In this document: one piece after another, positions 10,905 through 24,230 of the stretch
Layout: every line of letters begins with the position of its first letter
Numbering within the stretch: the first letter of the stretch is position 1
Assembly: GCF_018991925.1 (NCBI RefSeq)
Contig: NW_024732384.1
Coordinates: 169,001 to 233,000 of the forward strand
Direction of reading: 5' to 3'
From: Homarus americanus
Lineage: Eukaryota > Arthropoda > Malacostraca > Decapoda > Nephropidae
DNA: 64,000 nt
The notes under the pieces: generated by a model
What the model was told of the DNA's origin: nothing
Seen by the model: only the letters and a program-made list of their open reading frames with translations
Database searches by the model: none
Position numbers and translations under genes: made by a program

Positions 10905-11110
10905 AAAAATAACCTAACCTAATTATGTATTCCTTAAGAATATTTAGGGTTAGGTTAGGTCAAGAGTTCGAATTGGATGTGTCAGATATACGGTATTAGA
11001 TTTGTGGTAACATAACGTTTGGTTTAATTCGGTTAAGTTAGGTTTGGTTAAAAATAAGTTAGGTTATGTTTGATTTTATTGTTTTAGGACGGTTAAGTTA
11101 GGTTTCTCAT
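10905..11110. repeat. AGGTT pentamer field
   Basis: Scattered cctaacct then ttaggttagg words, switching orientation at about 10930. Confidence 0.65.
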
Positions 11111-12213
11111 CCTAGTTAAGATTAAAAAACGCAGGTACTGTACATATGATGAACAAAATTCCCTAGACACTTGGCAGTATCTAGAATGTAAAAAGTATTT
11201 CAGGATCCTTAGCTGGTGTGTGTAAATTAAGTCTAGTAAATCACAAACATTTTTTTAAATTAACCTTAAATAACAAATAAAAACACTTGTATGATTGGTT
11301 ACTGGTATGGTCGTTTGTTACCGGAATTTCAATCTTTATGTAAGTATTGTTGTAATATCTTGCTATCATAACGTTATCTTCTTAAGGCAGAGATTACCGT
11401 TAAAATGTCTGAACACTAAACGAATCGGCAGTTAGGCAAAATTACCTCGTTAGTTATATCCCAACATAAACCACTTCAAAAGACAAAGGGTAAAGTTACG
11501 ATGCCAGGACAAACGACTTGGACGATAAGCAACCTAGCCTATTACAATACATTTCTACCTCAAATACCAACCATGAATTAAACAATGCTGTAATTAAATA
11601 CATAATGATAGGCCGTACATAATAACAGGAATATGATACATTAACAAAAGCTGCATCTTAGTGGAGTGTTACACCTCAGTTATGTTATATTTTAGTATCC
11701 ATTAATTAAAGAATGAAAGTAATAGTAAAAAAAATTTATATAAAAATACTACCCAAAATCACACTTAAGATAATGAGTAAATCAATAAATATTAATTAAA
11801 ATCAGTTTACGTAATAATAACAATAATAACTCAGTTTACATAAAAATATCACCCCTCAACGATTTAATAATAGGCAATAGGAATCTTGCATCTAACATCC
11901 CAGTATGAATCACATCCCAGTATGAATCAAATCGTCTTGACATACGGGTAGGATGAAAAAAGAGAGAGAGAGAGAGAGAACGGCACCAGTGTTTCTAAAG
12001 CAGACCACACCAAGCAACCATACCTTACACCCATTCAACCAATCCTTGGGTCTCGCCTGGTTAACATGAAGTCAGGGCCCGCCAACCAATCATAGCCTAG
12101 CTGATTGTGCGGTCTTTACCTCCCATGTCTCGTCTTGGGCCTTCCATAATTAACCAAGAAAAAAAAAAGGTTTCCTACAAACACCCCCACCTGTCCGACC
12201 TTGTTCAACCCAA

Positions 12214-12215
<2 letters not shown>
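11111..12215. other. Unassigned AT-rich sequence
   Basis: A GA run at 11960-11979 is the only repeat. Possibly one short duplication (atcccagtatgaatca twice near 11897-11929). Confidence 0.5.

Positions 12216-12266
<51 letters not shown>
12216..12266. repeat. GA microsatellite
   Basis: Uninterrupted GA run of about 50 bases. Confidence 0.95.
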
Positions 12267-12268
<2 letters not shown>

Positions 12269-12559
12269 CACATAATATAGTACTGTACTGCAATAGGTGG
12301 GTCTCAAGATAGCAAGATTGGATCAGCGTCGCGAGGTTAGCTGACGAAGATTTGCTGCATTTTGAGAGAGAGGTTCAAGATGATCTGTGTAGGTTCTGTT
12401 ACGCATGAGGAGGCAGCAGGAGGTAGGAAAGATCAGAGGAGGTCCAATAAAGGCTGGAGAAGACTTGAAGTAAAGTTTGGAAGACCTAGACCGACGGTGG
12501 GTAAACACTGTGATAAATTGGCACAGACAAGGAGACGGGGGATAAGTTAGGTATCCATG

Positions 12560-12640
12560 TACTTGATTGGAGGATGCGCCGAGTGCGAACCAGTGAACCT
12601 TATGACTGGAGACGAACTCTGTATCCACTCTGCCACCTGG
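12560..12640 (-). mobile_element. tRNA-derived SINE head
   Basis: The minus strand reads an exact pol III A box, TGGCAGAGTGG (TRGCNNAGTGG), followed about 45 bases later by a B box, GGTTCGCACTC, as in a tRNA. The unannotated 250 bases to its left (12310-12560) are GC-richer than the surroundings and may be the SINE body; its end is not clear. A diverged true tRNA is less likely because the acceptor ends do not pair well. Confidence 0.6.
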
Positions 12641-13265
12641 TAGTAAGAGTTAAATGATACTAAGTTCACCTTGGTTGGGTTAGATTAGCTAGGTAAAGAT
12701 TATTAGTAGGGTTTGGTGAGAATAAGCTGCACTGCGTTATGCTAGGCTAAGCTTGACTAAGGAGGGGTTAGGATACGGTGCGTTAATGACATTTAAAGAC
12801 CAAGTTCTTAGCACCTCTACTGACTAAGGTTGATAGATTAGGGGTAGGAATGCCATAAGGTTGCTCCCCGTACCATACCTGGAGATGCTATGATCGAACC
12901 TAACTGTAACTAACTAACTTGAGCTAAACTACTTCCAAAATACCACTTTAAACATCAAAACTAGACTGGGAATACCCTTATTAGATACTGAACGTTCATT
13001 TAGCACCACATGGAGGTACACTGACGCAAGACATCTTTGACTCAAAACCAAACGTAAAGGGAAAATGACAGTGGGATACGCGCCTCAACACAAGATGACA
13101 GATAGGCTGACAGACAAATAAATACGCATAAATATATGGACAGACAGACAGATTGGTATGCACTTATAATAAACAAACAGAAACCGTGGTCGATCAGTTG
13201 AAATATCGAGACATAACTCAAAAAAAATCCTTCAGGTATAATATATTCAATCAAATGCAACCCCC
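12641..13265. other. Unassigned
   Basis: Some decayed pentamer words (actaacta, taggctaag). No gene is recognised. Confidence 0.45.
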
Positions 13266-13617
13266 TCTCACACACACACACACACACACAATTCCTGAGC
13301 ATGCACAGGATAACTGGTTCTACATAACACACACACACAATTCCTGAGCATGCACAGGATAACTGGTTCTAATAACTTTCACCACACACACACACAATTC
13401 CTGAGCATGCACAAGATAACTGGTTCTACATAACTTTCACCACACACACACACACACAATTCCTGAGCATGCACAGGATAACTGGTTCTACATAACTTTC
13501 ACCACACACACACACACACAATTCCTGAGCATGCACAGGATAACTGGTTCTACATAACTTTCACCACACACACACAATTCCTGAGCATGCACAGGATTAC
13601 ACACACACACACACACG
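13266..13617. repeat. Compound repeat: CA runs plus a 36-45 base unique core
   Basis: The core ATTCCTGAGCATGCACAGGA... starts at 13291, 13340, 13397, 13459, 13521 and 13577. Spacing varies (49-62) only because the intervening CA tracts differ in length. Six copies, near-identical cores, so the expansion is recent. Confidence 0.95.
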
Positions 13618-16600
13618 ATGCCGGAAACGGAAACAGCAGATAGTTCGTTTGTCGAATACCATGTTGGCGACGTCTCCCCCCCTACGCTAGCGAGGCAGGC
13701 ACCACTAATTGCCTGAATGAGGAGTCACCATTTTTGTCAAGTATGCGCAGCTGACTAAGTGCTGTGAGTGTTGGTATAAAAATATATATATATAAAATAG
13801 TGTGTATGTGTGTAATGCAGGAACGGTGAAGGGAAAGAGATGAGAAAAGTGAATGGATGGGGGGGGAGGGAGGGAGGAGGAAGGAAGAGACTGAAGAGAA
13901 AGTGGGAGGAAGGAAGAAAAGGGAAGGTGAGAGAAAAAAAAATATATAAATTATACAAGAGAGGAGACACACAGGTACATAAGCACTTCTACACACCTTA
14001 CTCACTGTATCACTCGACACCACCATGATAAGAAAAAGCATCCCTCTGTTCGCCCGAGAGGCAGTTGGTATTATCTTATCTTGAGCAGCCTAGTAAGTTC
14101 CTGTCTCGCCCGCCAACCTCTCTACGACACTCCTGGCTCCCTCTCAAGCCAGGCATAAAATTAAATCTCCCCCCACAGCCGTATAAAGAAGAACCACGAC
14201 TATGAAATAACAATTTACCTTCCATTAATTATTATACACACTATCAATACTGTATGTGAATCATGGATTTTGTTATGTACAATTTTTTACAATGAGGTAT
14301 ATACATTATATCTGTCTTCATATAATAATAATAGTGGAGACTTCCATTTAAACAACAGCGAACGAGATTTGTAGAACTAACCATTCAGTAGGACACGTGT
14401 AAGGGCTTGTGAATGATAACATTAAACCTATACTGTACTGTACTCCAAGACACTCGAAGATGTAAAGCCTCGCTATATCAAATAACATATAACCATTCCC
14501 TTCATAATGATCTGAACTTCTAGATACTGTACACTAAACCATCTGTTTGATACAAGTTTAATACTGTACCTTGTAACACCTATGTCTTCCTCTGTGTTGT
14601 ACGGTACCGAGGTGTGAGCAAACAGATGGAAATACTGTACATGGATGACACCTCAGTTGGCTAGACACAAAGACCCCCATATATCAATAAGGAATTTGCT
14701 CTTCCTTGGGCAATACTGTACTGTACTATTCTAATAATATGTATCTAACAACAACAAATAATACTAACACATCTAGTCACTGTGCATATCAAACACGGTT
14801 ACCTCCACACACACACACACACAGTGACAAGGCTGTGTTCAAGGATAGGGAAATTAACAAACAAAATGAAATACATAAACAACAAATGGATAGAAGAACA
14901 ATATCCCACCAGTAAAATACTATGCCATCACACAAGTAGCACATCAACAGTGTACAAAATTTCACAATGTTAAGATGGATGGTTTACAGACACATCTACA
15001 ACTTACAATAAGGAACAATCCCCTCTAAATATGACCTATGATATTCTCTAAGCAATATATGCACTATTTTGTTACTGTGACATAAACTTTATATTGTGGT
15101 CGTCTACAGAAACACGAAGATACTGTACCTGCCATGATTTGAAGGCAAGGTACTGAAAAGGGTAAATTAGCACCAGTTATATCTACAAAAACTTTTACAT
15201 TACAAAATGTTCCTCAGTAATGGTCCTACAATCACTGTTTATGTAAATCTAAAGAAATCATAATAAGAGCCGCCTGAAGATTAGACGCCATAGCTTATTT
15301 CTCCTGATGATTAAATACCTAACCTAACCTAATTACAGGTGTTGTAATATCTGGTGAAGTAGGGGTGTCTAATCTTCATGTGATCCTAAAATAATCACTA
15401 AATAGCTAAGTTTAATCACATAAGAAATAAACATGACAAATCAAAGCCAAACAAAAAACAGATGAAGAAGATTGTGGAAACTAGATTATATGGATGTTAC
15501 ACCTGGGATGTGGAACACTTGGTAGCTTTTAAAATGTGTGTAATGATAAGCTTAGTTACAAGACAGTACAGTATTATTATCAAGGTACTCTAGAGAGGAA
15601 GGGTGAAAGACAGAACCTCCTGAGTGTTAGTGGTGAGAAGCTGTTTCTGGGTGTCATGGAGTGAAGAATAGACAGTAAGTAATTGTCAAATACTGCACAG
15701 TGTATTGTACTGTCAATAGGCAGACTCAGCAGTAATCACCAACAAAGGGTTAGCCATATAGCTATAATATAATATGATTTCTGGAAGACTTCACAAAACA
15801 GAACATGTGAAATTCACAGTTTTTATCAGATCATGTCTAGTACCAATTCAACTGTGGGACCATTGTGTCCACCAAGTCTCAAATAGATCTGAAAACCCTT
15901 TCAAGAGCGCAAGAGTTTCCATGGTACTGTAGGTGGAGATGGTACTGTCAGCAACATGTAGAGAAAATTGGTTTCATGACTGTAACTTTTCAACTACAGT
16001 ATACTGTAGCATAAATGTATCTTTTATTTTTTACAATAGAAAATCAAAATTAAATACTGTAACTGTGGTCAACACAAAAGTGCCTGTACAAGACAGTGCA
16101 GGGTATACTTAATTCATACACCTTAGGGGCGAAAATTTTTCAATAGTACAGGTACTGTATACTGTACCATACTGATAATTACTAATTTTCTTTCAATTGT
16201 ACACTAAAATATATACTATATGCAGTATACCTGTATATACATACTGTCTATTGTCCACCTGGCTTACAAATAAATAATTCAGTTCCAACACTCAACACTA
16301 AAACAATTCTATTCTCATATCTTTACTTCCCTTTCTAGTTGTATGGAGCGTGTGACTTGCATAAAGCTTCAAAAAAATCATAAATAACTGTATTAACAAC
16401 AATAATCCCCATTGTCCCAAAACAAACATCAGACCTTCACACTCATTACCTACTCTACATACTGTACAGTACAGTATATGACTCTACAACAATTTCAGTT
16501 GCAAGGTGAGACAATCTTCTCTGTTCCATAATCAGACAAAACTGTACACACCTCCAACCACTTCCTTGCCAACATCCCCAAGACCTCACTACTTCACCTA

Positions 16601-17422
16601 TAAACTGCATTTACTTTGTATGGTACAGCTCTTCCTCTTGTACCTTGAATCAGTCTCAAAGATCAAAGTCGGGAGTGACAGCCGAGAATGGAACTAAAGC
16701 TGGCAGAATAAAAGTCAGGGGGAGGGAGAGTTACTACTGACAGATCAAACACTATGAAACTTGTAGTGTGTGTTGCATCTGGATCTTTCTTCAGAGGGAT
16801 AAAATTACTCATATGTTTCATCAATCTCACGACTTATGTCTCCCCAACAGTCTATGAACTTATTTTCTTTAGCGTTTACAGACAACAAAAATATTAAACT
16901 CCATTAGAATATGTAACAACAAAACCGAAAATGAAGGAAACACATTAATTGTGGTATTAACAAAAGCTATCTCAATAAGTCTGGGTGTTGTATCTATTGA
17001 CCAGAGTTCAGCCCACACAATGTACAGCTGCCAAGAATGAGGAGTTTGTCTATTGATAGTCTGGTCACACGTCAAGAGGCAATATGAACACAATGCATTA
17101 ACAAAACTGGCAAGACAACTGTAAATTCACCCTATACGTAGTTGATAACCGATATTTGCAAACTTTAAAGGACATTCCTCAAAAATGGTAAATTCAACTC
17201 GTCCAAATTATTCAATGCCAATAGTTTCCACAATAATGAGCAACAGGACAATTTCTCTCTCTCCCACATACTATAATTTTAAACTATTTTCTTATTCCTC
17301 ATTCAAACTACACTGCCTCACTCTATGTTTATTCCCCAAACTGCCATTATAAAAAATCCTAAAACATCTGTATATCAAAAAGAACACCTACAGTATTTCT
17401 GTCTCAAATCACATCCGTGTCA
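13618..17422. other. AT-rich stretch, onset of the TACTGTAC word field
   Basis: A purine-rich block at 13840-13935. From about 14420 on, tactgtac/gtacagta words recur every few hundred bases. One cctaacctaacct run at 15318-15332. No coding exon is supported. Confidence 0.5.
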
Positions 17423-17466
17423 GGGATGAATGTGGCTCCGAGAACCTTTGGAGCCACATTCATCCC
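17423..17466. repeat. Perfect 17-bp inverted repeat (hairpin)
   Basis: GGGATGAATGTGGCTCC, a ten-base loop, and its exact reverse complement. Flanks do not extend the pairing, so it is shorter than a usual pre-miRNA. Confidence 0.9.
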
Positions 17467-19403
17467 ACAAGGAAGTGCTGTACTGTACCTTGAGCTGGTA
17501 ATAGGCTTTACCTCGAGTGAAAGTTAGAAAAATTCTTAAAAATAACAATAGGTCTCCTTATGGCGACTAGAATGAAGGTGAAACACACTGTATTTTTTTA
17601 ATTATTTTTTATTTTTAAATCACAGTCCCAAAAGTTAGGGTCCTGGAGCCAAGGGACTTAACTGAAACATGTGTCAAGCATTAAAACTTAAGTAGTTATC
17701 ACCTAAACATTACAGCAGAGGAGGAAAGACGTAGAATACATAATGGGGTCACCCTCGCTGGCCTTGATTATGTGTACTGTATGCAGAAGCTGGAGTTCTG
17801 CAGCAGCTGGTATACACACAGTTAACATATTAATCAGGGCATCAGATACTGCTGTGGTAACTTGGTTCTGGATGTGAATGGTCATCATTGGCACTTGGCA
17901 TTAACTGCACAAAAATAGTTTTACATTGTGTATTTATAATTTTCACCCCTTGTCAGCTTAATAACTGCTGGGTAGTCAGTCTTTTCTTTGTCATGACATT
18001 TATTGTCTACTGTTACTAATGTAGAGGAGGAAACTGGAGTACCCAGGAAAAGTCTGTCATGTTTGGGAGTGTCACCCTGGATTACACCCTTCTCACATCT
18101 ATACTTGGTAGAGAATTAAACCCAGGATACAGTAGTGAGAGACACTCCCATTACTGCTGTACTGTCCCACCAACACCCCCCACATATTGTACATTTAAAA
18201 CCCATAAATATTTTAGTTAAAATTTTCTATGAGCAAACACTACTTTTAAACATTATTTAATTCTATAACAAGTTGACAAGAAAAATTCCCACATTACTTT
18301 AATTAATTATATGGCTGGGAATCCGCGATGTATTAGCGAGGCTGAAAAATGGTAACAATATAATGCAGCACATGAGACAATGAAAAAACACCATAATTTA
18401 AAGGTGACAAAAGGTTCCTGGTCACTGTATGAACCTCTAGTGGGATCTCACCCTCAAGTTGTATATTAAAAAAAACAACACTAATATATCTATAACCAGT
18501 CTATCCTTCTTAACCTTTAATTAAGGATCCGCTCACTCCTGTACGTAAATAAGGGGAGCGCGGGTAACGAGAAACTTCCAAAGACAGTTGGCCGCCGTCC
18601 CTACAACCAACTTCTACCAATGATGTCTGGCATTTATGGGTTTAGAAATTTACCCATCAATCTACCTTTAACAATTACAGTAACTATACCTCAGTGGCAT
18701 ATTCTTAATGAATGCAAAGCATGCATTGCATGCCTAGAAGAAAGCAAAATATATTTTTCAATAGTATCTTCAATAATACAGATTCAATTTTAGAGTCTTC
18801 ACGGTTTTCACTCAGGAAAGTCGAGGAGACTCAGCGTCCCTTAATGCATGCAGAAGGATAAGCCGCATGCCCTCAATGGATATATAGACTAACCATCCTA
18901 TCAATAACGTGCTAAAATGATCTTTATTGTGTTGGAGCATAAGGAATTTGAGCCATTTTAGTCAAATCTAATACCTTTTTCCCTTAATAAGCATGAAGTC
19001 TTATGTTGTACGGTGATATTATACAGTACTGTATTACCTATGAGTTGTTGTTCCATAAGAGTGGCTATTTAATAAGGTTTCTGTAAATGTAATGGGTACA
19101 AATGCATGCACTTCGAAAACTGCATTCACTTGTTGAGAGGCTATGTAGACCGGCAGCAGCTCTCCGTCAACTGGACAAAACTGGTCCATATTATTATTTT
19201 TAATATTTCTAAATAACCCTACAGTCCACTTTTAGTTATAGTTTTTCCACCTGGGAAAATTATTTAGTTTTTTCTTTTACTTGAAATAATAATCAAATCA
19301 TATAATAAGATCACTGGCAACTTTACAGAGGGCCAGCATTGTGCATGATGCCTAGTCATTTTTTTAACTACTACTGTATATATGTACTTTATTTCTAAAT
19401 TAC
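17467..19403. other. Unassigned AT-rich sequence
   Basis: TACTGTAC words continue. A 63-codon minus frame at 17703-17894 has codon-like character but an in-frame stop at its best splice acceptor. A slightly GC-rich spot lies at 18550-18610. Confidence 0.5.
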
Positions 19404-19791
19404 TGGGGGACCGGTGGTACAAGCGGTACCGTTCTTGCCTCGCAAGCGAGATGTCACGGGTTCGATTCCCGGGCCGGTGGAAGTTGCTTGGACTTACTTC
19501 CTAGCCCCCATTAGTCCCTGTTCACCTAGCAGTAAAGTAGGTACCTGGTGTAAATCAAAAGTTGCGAATTCGTATTCAGGGACAAGTTGTTGGGGCTTCC
19601 AATAACTTGATGACATAAACCTCTGACTCTTCAGGCTTCTACGCCCTTGACTCTTCAGGATTCTACGCCATTAACTCATGAGACATAAAGGCAAGCATGA
19701 ACTTAGCATGCTTCTCTGTTGGACGCTTCTGCGCTTCTCCTTACACAAGGATGTAGGGGGTACCCAATAAATAATAAAAAAAAAAAAAAAA
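19404..19791 (+). mobile_element. Complete tRNA-derived SINE (tRNA-Ala-like head)
   Basis: The head at about 19410-19479 folds like a tRNA: acceptor ACCGGT pairs with GCCGGT, an anticodon stem CTTGC/GCGAG closes the loop CTCGCAA (anticodon CGC, Ala), and the T arm carries the B box GGTTCGATTCC. The body runs to a poly-A tail at about 19775-19791, preceded by the word CAATAAATAATAAAA. Its last 170 bases match the 3' tail of the LINE copies in this window (shared CTTCAGGCTTYTACGCCCTT, AAGGCAAGCATGAACT and GCTTCTGCGCTT), so the SINE has a LINE-derived tail. Pol III would transcribe it and the LINE machinery would mobilise it. Confidence 0.9.
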
Positions 19792-20858
19792 TCTACATTA
19801 CCCTGTACTGTAGATCACACTGATAGCTTAATATTCTTTTGCTGTAAGTATTTTTGCACCCATTATTTAATGATTTATAATAGATACTTTCTCAGATACC
19901 ACTGATATGATTTAAGAAATTAAGTGAAGCTGTAATTTTGATTCTTAATTAAATGGCAACTAACCAAACATAAACAGTAGGAAATTGGACAACAAAGACT
20001 CACATCTCTCTAATTTCAATTGAAAAATCGTTTTTTAAAAAGTTAATTGCGAAAAGATAAGAGTTTTATAACAGTGGTACGGAAGAATTCTGCAAAAAAT
20101 CTCGGAGCTGAATTTCAATACGTACAGTATAAGTAAATATTTTTTGACTGCAAAATGATTTGATGTATGATATTCTAATTTTAGTATAGTTTCTTAGGTG
20201 TTTATAAAGGCTTGACAACCCATATTTAGAGAAAGGCCACATGCTACTTAATATTTGATTTGATAACTGATATATGTGGGTGTTGTGCATGCCTCATTAG
20301 CACAACCATGGTACGCCACTGGTATACCTGTACTGTACGTCATCCCCCAATAACTGAGGACTGAACATGACCTCAAACTTCACAAAAATTATCCAAGTAG
20401 AGTTTCAGAAATGTCAATAAGGAGAGAGATTGATTTTTTCCTTACTGTAAACCAAACCTTTGACCGACAATTGTGCGACTGAAAATAATAATCAACACAC
20501 ATTTTCCCTCACAGGCTTGTTATCTATATGTTCCCGTTGTTTAGCCATGAGTGTTCTGCTATGGTGTACCCTTCAACAACAACAACAAAACCAGTCTAGG
20601 TTATATAGTTCCTCAATAAATAATCTAATGATGATTATGTTACGCAGCATCAAACTCCTCAACCTGTAGAAGATTGACTTTGCTCAGAAAAAAAAAAGCT
20701 CTTCCTGTGCTCTATAATTATTGTGAGGTAACTAAGATACGTAGTGTAAACAAAACAAAAAATGATATATAACCGGTAACCTTCATTAGATATTATCCTG
20801 ACAAATTAGCCCAAATAAAACATAATGTATCGGTACTACAGAAAATGTGGGTAGAGTA
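19792..20858. other. Unassigned AT-rich sequence
   Basis: TACTGTAC words at about 19803, 20329 and elsewhere. No gene is recognised. Confidence 0.5.
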
Positions 20859-20960
20859 CAGAGGGTCCCCGGGTTACATTCCTCATTAGGTCTGAACACA
20901 TGCTATGTGCATACCGTACTTATAAAAAAATGTCTAAAATCCCACTACATCACAGCCCAA
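20859..20960 (+). mobile_element. Possible mariner/pogo-type element end
   Basis: After a TA dinucleotide comes CAGAGGGTCCCCGGGTTACA, which resembles the ends of pogo/Tigger-type short elements. The opposite end was not found. Confidence 0.3.
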
Positions 20961-22035
20961 GTCCTTTTACACATCTAGAATCACATAATTTAAGGCAAAA
21001 GAAGAAATATAATGACAAAATACAGTAAATGAAAGTAAAAAATAAGTCATCAGGTAAATAAAATTATGTAAATTTAAAGTATAGTACAGCATTGTAAAAA
21101 ATTTGTGTGTGTGTGTAAACATACATGAACAGTACAGTATACCGCACTGTACTATATGATATGGCAGTGTGACTAAGGAACAATAAAAACAAAATGGCAT
21201 AACTTTTATCTGATTTTAACCTTTTCAGAATCTCAAATATGTATTTACCAAAAAACCAAAATAAAACTTAATATATTATTGTACGTGGCTCACTTAGGGA
21301 CCAACCAGCCATTCCTGACAAAACCAATATAAATTAAACTTATCCTTTGTGATGTAGGATATATTTCAATTAAAGAGGTAATGAAGACCAAATATCAATA
21401 CACTGTACTTCATACACTGTATGCTATTTTCACCATGATGTACATTATCCTTCAACACTGTACAGTATAGTACTGTACCAAGAAAAACAGAACATTTCCC
21501 TTAGTCAGCAGCAACATTCACTAGTGCAGCCTTCTCAGCATGTTTTATCTCTTTCATATGACACTGTATATAAACCTTACCTACTGACAGGCAAGGGGAG
21601 GGAGAAGGGGGTCTTTGGCTCCTCCTCTAGGTCTTGAACCCACATTTAAAGTGGGGGTCTGTGATTAATGTCAATTTAACTCAGAAGAGTCACAAGTATC
21701 ACACTCATCCCCACTCCACTTTAATCTAACATCAAAGGGGCCACCGTCACTGTGTACCATGTAAACATCACAAGTTACTGCTTTCTGCCATGTTGCTTGT
21801 CACCATTATGGTGCTCAACCTTACATGACATACGTCAAAGACCATATAATGTCATCCCAACAGTCACAATCAACGTCATCCCAACAATCACAATCATGGA
21901 CTGTACAATGAAATAAGCATCTGACAGCTTTGTTGGTTATCCTCAGTCAAATTATTGTACAGTTTACCACCGATTGTATACCGGCACTTGTCTATGTATG
22001 TCCAGTTATATTGTATACCTGCACTGTCTACACTG
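20961..22035. other. Unassigned AT-rich sequence
   Basis: Dense TACTGTA words at 21120-21150 and 21400-21480. No gene is recognised. Confidence 0.5.
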
Positions 22036-22556
22036 CAGTGTTTCCCAAACATGGGGTCACAAAACACATCATAGGGGTCGCATAAAGGTCATGGGGTCGC
22101 TGGAGACACCTGGGTCTTGCAGCAATTACATGTAATTTTTTTAAGTCCAGGTGTCAAGGACTGAAGGACGTGGTCAACAGGTACTGTCGCGTTAAGTCGG
22201 GACCACAAATTCCGATATAGTTTCTCTCCTTGAGTTAGGTCAGGTCAGTCCAGGTCACGCTTGCCCTGATGACACGTTTCACAACAGAAGTTCCGCATTC
22301 CTACCTTTGAACTGTACTCAGCTCAGTTCACTCTCTACTCTCGTGGATGCAACAGAAAATTGCAGCAAATTTCAATGATAGATTCCCTGAGCTGTTTACT
22401 CAGTCTTATGACTTGGTTCAGTTTTCGTTCAAGACAGATGTAAAACATTGTGGTTCTTTTGCACTCGAAATGTCAGAATTACAAGCTGACAACGAGGCAA
22501 GGGTGAGTTTTGACGTCCAGGATAACATAGCAGTTTTGGATTACTTTATCAATTAG
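22036..22556 (+). pseudogene. hAT-type transposon remnant (ZBED5-like transposase tail)
   Basis: The left end, CAGTGTTTCCCAAACATGGG, is a typical hAT terminal sequence. About 310 bases in, the plus strand reads 68 codons, including FNDRFPELFTQSYDLVQFSF and later LEMSELQADNEARVSFD, resembling the F-x-x-RF-x-x-F ... LQ-x-D region of ZBED5/SCAND3-like hAT transposases near their dimerisation domain. The BED finger, the catalytic core and a right terminal repeat are missing, so it is an internally deleted, dead copy. Confidence 0.55.
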
Positions 22557-22718
22557 TCATACAGTGGTTAAAAACGGAGTTAACAAGGTTCTGGTTTAGT
22601 TTGAAGCACCCATGTTCATTAGGCATATTTCTCACCAATGGTGTCTATATAAAAAATTATTACCATAACTGTACATTACAGTACAGTACAGGTATATCAA
22701 ACTTCAACTTTAGATTAA

Positions 22719-22903
22719 TTTTTTTTTAGATTACCCATGAGGGGGCTAGTTTATTGGGCACCCCTTTACATCCTGTGCAAGGTGAAGCGCAGAAGCATTT
22801 ACAGTGCCCATTGGGGAAGCATGCAGAGTTCATGCTTGCCTTTATGACTCATGCATTAAGGGCGTAAAAGCCTGAAGGGTCATGGGTTTTGTCAGCAAGT
22901 TAC
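22719..22903 (-). mobile_element. LINE 3' tail, 5'-truncated copy
   Basis: The poly-T at the left is the LINE poly-A. Reading minus, the tail contains CATGACCCTTCAGGCTTTTA, AAGGCAAGCATGAACTC, CTTCTGCGCTTCACC and CAATAAACTAG just before poly-A. It matches the copies at 28783, 42826 and 58880 and the SINE at 19404. Confidence 0.88.
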
Positions 22904-23255
22904 TTAGAAAATTGTATGCTATGTTGCTTTGCTTCATATACCCCCAGGTATAAAAAATTAATCAAATGATGATGTATACATGTCAGATATGAAATATGAC
23001 ACAGTTGTAGCATATGACAGAGTTGTAACTAAGAAAATTGTATGTTGTTTAATCACATAACTATACAGTACTTGAACCACAGGTTGATAGTTAATTTATT
23101 AAATGATAATGGTCACATGTAACATATGAATTATGACAGAGTTGTAACTAGGAAAATTGTACGTTATGTTGCTAAACCATAATTATACCACCAGCGGTAC
23201 AAAATACTGTATTAAATGATGATGCAAACAAATCACATTAAAGACGACAGAGTTC
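22904..23255. repeat. About 120-bp tandem repeat, three diverged copies
   Basis: The word (a/g)GAAAATTGTA(t/c)G recurs at about 22907, 23033 and 23151, each followed by attaaatgatgat and a(t/c)gacagagttgtaac. The array abuts the LINE tail, which seems to have inserted at its edge. Confidence 0.7.
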
Positions 23256-23332
23256 CAACCTGTTCCTGCCAGTGTTTACCTATTGATTCATTAATGTAAT
23301 ACATTTTCCTTATTTGTTTTTACAGTTAAGTA

Positions 23333-23945
23333 CAGTAATACCCCGCTTTATGCGGTTTCACTTTCCGCGATTTTGCATTTACGCGGTACCTCGCCAGAAC
23401 CGGACTTTCACTTTACGCGATGCATCTACCCATATACGCGCAGAGTGTCTGGCGCGACGCTATTTTTAGATTCGACCCTCCCGCCTTCTCCCGTTTGGGA
23501 AAGCCGCGTGGTAAGGGTTGCACAGTGGATGTCTCTGTTGCGTTATCAGTGACATCATATGACGTATTGGACTGTGATTGGGCCATGCATCCTTACCTCC
23601 CTCCGCTGCTAGCTGTGATTGATTTAAAGTAATATGACGTGTCCACTCGTGGGAGGGAGGAAAGACGACGCTTGACCTAGCCGCGTCAGTTTCATCCCTC
23701 CAGGCCACACCGTGTAAACGTGCATCCATTGTTCTGTAAAATGGCTTCCGCCGAACCACCGCCCCCAGAGAAACCTTGCCTTACCTGGACCCAGCCGCCC
23801 TAAGCCAAAGAAGATACAACGTTCCCTAAGGTACGAAGTGAAATACAAGATCATTCAAGATTTGGAGAAAGGAACACGTCAAGCTGATCTCCCGCGCAAC
23901 AACAAGCTCCCCCTTCACCCCAGGAGCTTCAGCTGCTGTCCTCCC
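23333..23945 (+). pseudogene. Tigger/pogo-like DNA transposon, 5' fragment
   Basis: After TA at 23331 comes the terminal sequence CAGTAATACCCCGCTTTATG with further tttacgcgg words, typical of Tigger elements. A start codon lies at 23741, but that frame meets a stop. A second frame (about 23780-23935) reads PKPKKIQRSLRYEVKYKIIQ then DLEKGTRQADL, the psq-type helix-turn-helix at the N-terminus of pogo/CENP-B-like transposases. The DDE catalytic region and right terminus are missing. Frameshift and truncation make it dead. Confidence 0.8.
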
Positions 23946-24122
23946 CAAAGTGTAACAGTTGACATATATGATTCATTCCTTGGGTGATAAATACCACTAG
24001 TATACAGTAACAATGGCTTGAATAACTCACCCACTCAATGAACAAGACAAAAAATAGTCGGTTCAGCCTTAACAGTTCAAAATGCAAAAATATCAATAAA
24101 ATAGATGATTAAGCTCTGCATC

Positions 24123-24217
24123 TTAACCACTTGTGTACAGGGGCCCCTCTGTGCCGAATAATATCGTCCGGCATTAGCCAATAAAACATTAAGTGGCATC
24201 CCTGTAGTGAAGGAATT
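24123..24217 (+). mobile_element. TTAA-flanked MITE copy (a)
   Basis: Starts TTAACCACTTGTGTACAGGG and contains CTCTGTGCCGAATAATATCG and GCATTAGCCAATAAAAC; the right end (gaaggaatta) is a mutated AAGG-TTAA. It belongs to the family whose intact copies at 30001 and 32754 are exactly 100 bp. Confidence 0.75.
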
Positions 24218-24230
24218 AGGGGAGCTATCT

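Noticed and set aside
17703..17894. 63-codon minus frame (TIHIQNQVTTAVSDALINML region)
   Set aside because: The best acceptor (tttttgtgcag) puts an in-frame TAA at the very start and no donor follows; no family recognised.
19410..19479. Functional tRNA-Ala gene
   Set aside because: The tRNA-like fold continues into a SINE body and a LINE-like tail with poly-A, so it is a SINE head.
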